Part shown: positions 40,799-44,110 of the stretch, piece by piece
Position numbering within the stretch: the first letter of the stretch is position 1
Layout of the letters: each line of letters opens with the position of its first letter
Assembly: GCA_014360055.1 (NCBI GenBank)
Contig: JACIYH010000019.1
Coordinates: 1 to 44,110, forward strand
DNA from: Bacillota bacterium
GTDB lineage: Bacteria; Bacillota; Sulfobacillia; JACIYH01
Direction: 5' to 3'
DNA length: 44,110 nt
Program-made: the position numbers and the translations under genes
Notes under the pieces: generated by a model
Seen by the model: only the letters and a program-made list of their open reading frames with translations
Databases searched by the model: none
What the model was told of the DNA's origin: nothing

Positions 40799-41051
40799 GC
40801 ACCCACCCCCCGCATCCGCCGCGGGATCGCTTCTAGGATAGCCGTAGCGGCCTCCCTTGGCAACTGCGGCCCATGCCGCCCTTCACCGGGCAGGCCAAAC
40901 CCGCCCCACGCGGACTTCCCCCCGGCACGCGGCTTGCCGTTCCCGGCTGCGAACACGGCAAGTCGCGCTTCCGCACGCACCCAATCCCGGTTGCCAGCAA
41001 GCGCAGTTGACATACGGCTACGGCGCCAGCAGTCACCCGCGACGTGCCGAC

Positions 41052-41252
41052 TTACTGGGAGCCCGGCTTCTGGCGGTCCTCCAGCAGTTGGCCTCCCACG
41101 CCCACCTGATCCGGTGCCGTTTCCTGCAGGTACACCACGAAGGCTGCGGGGTCGATCCCCGTCAGGCGGCTGGCGGCTTCCGTGAACGACCGCACCAACT
41201 CCCGCTTCTTCTCCTTGTCAAGGCGCGGGCCGAAAAAGAAGATGGTCGGCAC
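41052..41252 (-). CDS. 4-oxalocrotonate tautomerase family protein (DmpI-like)
   Basis: 66 aa. After removal of the initiator the chain begins PTIFFFGPRLDKEKKRELVRS, giving the catalytic N-terminal Pro; the C-terminal QETAPDQVGVGG matches the DmpI branch. Start GTG 41252, preceded by GGAGGAGG; a frame beginning at 41270 would block Pro1. Stands alone; a role in keto-enol tautomerisation is known for the family, the substrate is unknown. Confidence 0.88.
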   Translation of the reverse strand: MPTIFFFGPRLDKEKKRELVRSFTEAASRLTGIDPAAFVVYLQETAPDQVGVGGQLLEDRQKPGSQ

Positions 41253-41479
41253 CCCCGTTGCCTCCTCCATGCGTAAACATCCGTCAGACCCATGGTACCT
41301 TCACCCGCTTCCGTGCGTCAACACCCGGGCGCGGCACACGGCACACCTCCGCCGGCACCCTCGATACCCGAGCGGCCAACGCCACGTCAAGCCGGCGGCA
41401 GGCGAGCACCTTCCCGGCAGGATTCCCAGGATCTGCCGCCCGGTGGCGTCGCGCGACCGCGAAGAAACAACGGGGCCGG
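41253..41479. other. Intergenic spacer
   Basis: No gene seen. It contains one copy (41316-41330) of a 15-bp sequence, CGTCAACACCCGGGC, that recurs at 43976-43990 on the far side of the MarR-ABC operon. Confidence 0.4.
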
Positions 41480-42307
41480 TCAGGCCATGCTGCGGCGGAA
41501 AAGGGACGAGGCTGCGGCCGTCATGATCAGGCCGCTCAGGGCCAGCACCACCAGGCCGCGCGCCAGCCCGGCCCAGTCCCAGCCAGTCAGGAACAGTGAG
41601 CGCATGGGGTTGATGGCGTAGCTGAGGGGATTCAGCACCGCCAGCTTCGCCAGCCAGGCCGGCATCATGTCCAGCGGCATCATCGCGTTGGAAGTGAACA
41701 TGAGGGGCATGGTGAGGAAGTTGACTACCGCCATCAGCGCCTCGTGGCTGGTGAGCACCGCTCCCAGGCAAAGGGAGATCCCGGCGAACACCTGGCTGAG
41801 GAGCACGGCCAGCAGGAGGAGCACAGGCACCCCCGCCACTCCGGCGGCGAAGTGCACCCCCATAGCCAGGGCCAGGGCGAATATCACCAGGGCCTGGAAC
41901 GCGGTCTGCACGGCGATGGCCAGCATCTTGCCCGTGACCACGGCAGTGCGGGAGATGGGGGCGGCCAGCAGCTTCTGCAGGTAGCCCAGCCGCCGGTCCC
42001 ACACAATGCCGAGGCCCCCGAAGATGCCTCCGAACAGGGTGACCATGGTGACGATCCCCGGAGCCATGTAGTCCAGGTAAGAGCGGGCGGGGAATCCCGG
42101 GATGGCCGCTATGCGCTGGAACATGTTGCCCATCAGGGCCAGCCAGATGAGGGGCTGGATCAGGGTCATGAAGATGCGGATCTTCTGCCCCCACAGGCGC
42201 TTCAGTTCCCGCCAGCATATCCACCAGGTATCCGCTGGCAGGGTGGTCCACCTGCTCCCCACCGGGTATGCGTCCGCAGCGGCGCTGGCAATTCCAGTCC
42301 CGCTCAT
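41480..42307 (-). CDS. ABC-2 type transporter permease (DrrB-like)
   Basis: 275 aa with six predicted membrane helices, among them FMTLIQPLIWLALMGNMF, MAPGIVTMVTLFGGIFGGLG, ALVIFALALAMG and VPVLLLLAVLLSQVFAG. VWDRRLGYLQKLLAAPISRTAVVTGK and the late LNPLSYAINPMRSLFLTG are the ABC-2 family signature. ATG overlaps the ATPase stop (ATGA). With the ATPase it forms an exporter for drugs, lipids or peptides. Confidence 0.94.
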   Translation of the reverse strand: MSGTGIASAAADAYPVGSRWTTLPADTWWICWRELKRLWGQKIRIFMTLIQPLIWLALMGNMFQRIAAIPGFPARSYLDYMAPGIVTMVTLFGGIFGGLGIVWDRRLGYLQKLLAAPISRTAVVTGKMLAIAVQTAFQALVIFALALAMGVHFAAGVAGVPVLLLLAVLLSQVFAGISLCLGAVLTSHEALMAVVNFLTMPLMFTSNAMMPLDMMPAWLAKLAVLNPLSYAINPMRSLFLTGWDWAGLARGLVVLALSGLIMTAAASSLFRRSMA

Positions 42308-43407
42308 CCCCTGACCCTCCTCACTGCCCTCGCCATACGGTGATACGCGGCCGCTCCCTCATCGTCCCGCAACTGGCGCCCGGTATAGCGGAGGAAAACG
42401 TCATCCAGCGTGGGGCGCTTCAGCGCCACCGATTCCACCCGTACTCGGCGCGAAGACAGGAAGTCGAGCAGCACCGGGGTAGCCCGTTCACCCTCCCGAA
42501 CCACCAGTTGCACGGTGCTGTCCGCCCCCGGCTGCACCGACTCCACCAGGGGTAACCGGGCCATCTCCGCGGCCAGTGCCTTCAAAGCCTCATGCCCGGC
42601 CTCATGCCCGGCCTGCTGCCCGTCCCCGGCCGGCCTGTCCAGCGGCGGGCGCCCGCCCCCGACACCACCGGGAACCGGACCCGGGTGGGCCAGACGGATG
42701 GTGACCAGGTCCCCGCCCAGGGCCTGCTTCAGGGCCGCCGGCGTATCGAGGGCCACGATGCGGCCGTGGTCGATGATGGCCACCCGGTCGCACAGGCGGT
42801 CTGCCTCCTCCATGTAATGGGTGGTGAGAAAAACCGTCACGCCGTGTTCGTCCCGCATGCGCCGGATGTACTCCCAGATCCGGCTGCGGGTCTGGATGTC
42901 CAGGCCCAGGGTGGGTTCGTCCAGGAAGAGCAGGCGGGGACGGTGGATGAGACCGGCCGCGATGTCCAGCCGCTTGCGCATGCCCCCGGAGTAGGTGGCT
43001 ACCGGGCGGTGGGCGGGCTCCTCCAGTTCCACCGTGGCCAGCAGTTCGCCGACGCGCTGCCGCAAGACAGCCGGTTCCAGGTGGTAGAGCCTGCCCTGCA
43101 GGTAAAGGTTCTCCCAGCCGGTAAGGCTCTCGTCCACCGCCACGTCCTGGGACACATATCCCAGTTGCTGCCTCACCCAGTGCGGTGAGGCCACCACGTC
43201 GCGACCGCACACCGTGGCCCGTCCCGACGTGGGCCGGATCAGGGTGGTGAGCATCATGATAGTGGTGGTCTTACCCGCGCCGTTGGGGCCCAGGAAACCG
43301 AATACCTCCCCCGCCTTCACCTGGAAGCTCACCCGGTCCACGGCCAGGGTTCCCCCTGCGTACCGTTTGGTCAGTTCCTCCGTCTCCACGATGGCTTCAC
43401 CGGTCAT
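42304..43407 (-). CDS. ABC transporter ATP-binding protein (DrrA-like)
   Basis: 367 aa. Walker A GPNGAGKTTTIMML, Q-loop YVSQDVAVDESLTG, signature YSGGMRKRLDIAAGL, Walker B LLFLDEPTLGLD and the H-loop LTTHYMEEADRLCD. The C-terminal DrrA-type extension carries a Gly/Pro/His-rich insert (residues ~250-275, partly GHEAGHEA) before VESVQPGADSTVQLVV. ATG 43407, next to the marR stop. In an operon with a MarR regulator, so probably induced by a toxic ligand. Confidence 0.95.
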   Translation of the reverse strand: MTGEAIVETEELTKRYAGGTLAVDRVSFQVKAGEVFGFLGPNGAGKTTTIMMLTTLIRPTSGRATVCGRDVVASPHWVRQQLGYVSQDVAVDESLTGWENLYLQGRLYHLEPAVLRQRVGELLATVELEEPAHRPVATYSGGMRKRLDIAAGLIHRPRLLFLDEPTLGLDIQTRSRIWEYIRRMRDEHGVTVFLTTHYMEEADRLCDRVAIIDHGRIVALDTPAALKQALGGDLVTIRLAHPGPVPGGVGGGRPPLDRPAGDGQQAGHEAGHEALKALAAEMARLPLVESVQPGADSTVQLVVREGERATPVLLDFLSSRRVRVESVALKRPTLDDVFLRYTGRQLRDDEGAAAYHRMARAVRRVRG

Positions 43408-43410
43408 GCC

Positions 43411-43851
43411 TCACTGAGGCCCTCCTCTCTTCTGGCGCTCGGCTGCTTCACACAGCGCCCGCAGGCCCCGGCCCAGGGCATCCCGGTCCGCGGGACTCAT
43501 GTCCTCCAGCAGCTCCCGCAGGAGCGACCACCGCTCCTGCCGTACCTGCTGCAAGGCCTCTTCTCCCGCAACTGTCACAGAAAGGTGCACCACCCGGCGG
43601 TCCGCCCGGCTGCGCTCCCTCTGTACGAGACCCATGGCGGCCATCCGCTCAACGAGGTCGCTCACGGTGGGTGCGGAAACGCCCAGTATGTCCGCCAGTT
43701 CCCCGGCACTCACCTTCCCGCACCGCGAGAGAACGTGCAGCACCTTCACCTGGGGCATGGTCAGGCGCAGAGGGAGCAAATCCCGCCAGTGCAACCCCCT
43801 CAGCGACTCCATCAGCTGCCGGCCTAACTCCAGGATCTCCTCCGGCGTCAA
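43411..43851 (-). CDS. MarR-family transcriptional regulator
   Basis: About 146 aa winged-helix repressor: MPQVKVLHVLSRCGKVSAGELADILGVSAPTVSDLVERM (recognition helix) and the wing RSRADRRVVHLSVT. The start is TTG 43851 (LTPEEILELG) behind GGAGGGA; an upstream in-frame start at 43938 is ruled out because it lies in the -35 box of the promoter. First gene of the operon with the ABC exporter. The palindrome over its promoter suggests autoregulation. Confidence 0.92.
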   Translation of the reverse strand: MTPEEILELGRQLMESLRGLHWRDLLPLRLTMPQVKVLHVLSRCGKVSAGELADILGVSAPTVSDLVERMAAMGLVQRERSRADRRVVHLSVTVAGEEALQQVRQERWSLLRELLEDMSPADRDALGRGLRALCEAAERQKRGGPQ

Positions 43852-43887
43852 CCAGTCTCCCTCCAGCCTCTCATGGCCCGTCCCACG

Positions 43888-43938
43888 GGAGATATTTAGG
43901 CTGGAGCTAATTATATCTCCGCCCCGCCACCGGATCAA
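43888..43938 (-). promoter_or_regulatory. Sigma-A promoter with overlapping palindrome (MarR operator)
   Basis: The minus strand has TTGATC (43938-43933), a 17-base spacer and a perfect TATAAT (43915-43910). An inverted repeat GGAGATAT / ATATCTCC (arms 43913-43920 and 43888-43895) covers the -10 box and start region (about 43903). This is a typical position for repressor binding; MarR as the binder is inferred. Confidence 0.72.
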
Positions 43939-44110
43939 GGAAGGGAATGACTCACCAGGCCGGCGCCACGCGGCCCGTCAACACCCGGGCCACTCCCTCG
44001 GACTGCGTGAGTCGGGTCATTCTCAGCGGCAGCGAAAGGAACAGGGCGGGGTTTTGGCGAAATTGTATTCCCGGACCCGGTACAGGCCGTAGAGAGAAAG
44101 GGGAGGACGG
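43939..44110. other. Right-end spacer, probably upstream of a rightward gene
   Basis: No gene seen. The last bases (GGGGAGGA) look like a Shine-Dalgarno for a plus-strand gene that begins beyond the window. It also carries the second copy of the 15-bp repeat (43976-43990). Confidence 0.35.

Noticed and set aside
43852-43938. N-terminal extension of MarR beginning at 43938
   Set aside because: It would start inside the -35 box, upstream of the transcription start predicted near 43903.

Overview
The window reads as chromosome from a high-GC, endospore-forming member of the Bacillota. Evidence for sporulation is a germination protease (gpr), an alpha/beta-type SASP, a spoVM peptide and remA. 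The long cluster recG-fakA-asp23-rpmB-spoVM-rpe-rsgA-prkC-prpC-rsmB-fmt/def-priA-coaBC-rpoZ-gmk-remA-yicC follows the order I know from Bacillus, with hslO and a yugP-like protease inserted. Almost everything is on the minus strand, packing is tight, and TTG/GTG starts are common. I cannot name the genus; a deep-branching lineage with very high GC fits best.

Region 1 (1-12870) is an accessory catabolic locus. A sigma-54-type enhancer-binding protein (10777-12870) lies upstream of a nine-gene minus-strand operon: fumarate-reductase-like flavoprotein, small 2Fe-2S protein, amidohydrolase, muconate-lactonizing-type enolase, tripartite tricarboxylate transporter TctC-TctB-TctA, M20 deacylase/peptidase and M28-like peptidase (cut by the window edge). 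A near-consensus -24/-12 promoter (10625-10639) and two upstream copies of AACAATACGRCC, 60 bp apart, link the activator to the operon. The set suggests import of a carboxylated N-acyl amino acid or peptide-like compound, its epimerisation or hydrolysis, and oxidation of a product; the substrate is unknown.

Region 2 (12871-15160) holds the most unusual structure: two divergent paralogous coiled-coil proteins of unknown function, encoded convergently and overlapping at their 3' ends. Each is preceded by a copy of the same ~65-nt element with two consecutive hairpins. The leaders are about 83% identical although the proteins have diverged far more.

Region 3 (15160-18982) has a P1-family self-processing aminopeptidase with its own sigma-A-like promoter, a 38-bp tandem repeat ending in a strong hairpin, a small zinc-ribbon protein, and gpr facing its substrate SASP across a shared hairpin.

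Region 4 (19246-38460) is the housekeeping cluster. It has notable departures: a single-frame peptide deformylase/methionyl-tRNA formyltransferase fusion, a PriA whose helicase ATPase motifs are all degenerate, a 29-codon spoVM whose stop overlaps the likely non-AUG start of hslO, and a tandemly repeated ribosome-binding/start region before rpe. Many conserved proteins here carry Ala/Gly/Pro-rich insertions.

Region 5 (38612-44110) has an LL-diaminopimelate-type aminotransferase next to dapF (lysine/peptidoglycan precursor synthesis), a small tautomerase, and a MarR-ABC exporter operon with a sigma-A promoter whose -10 box lies in a palindrome.
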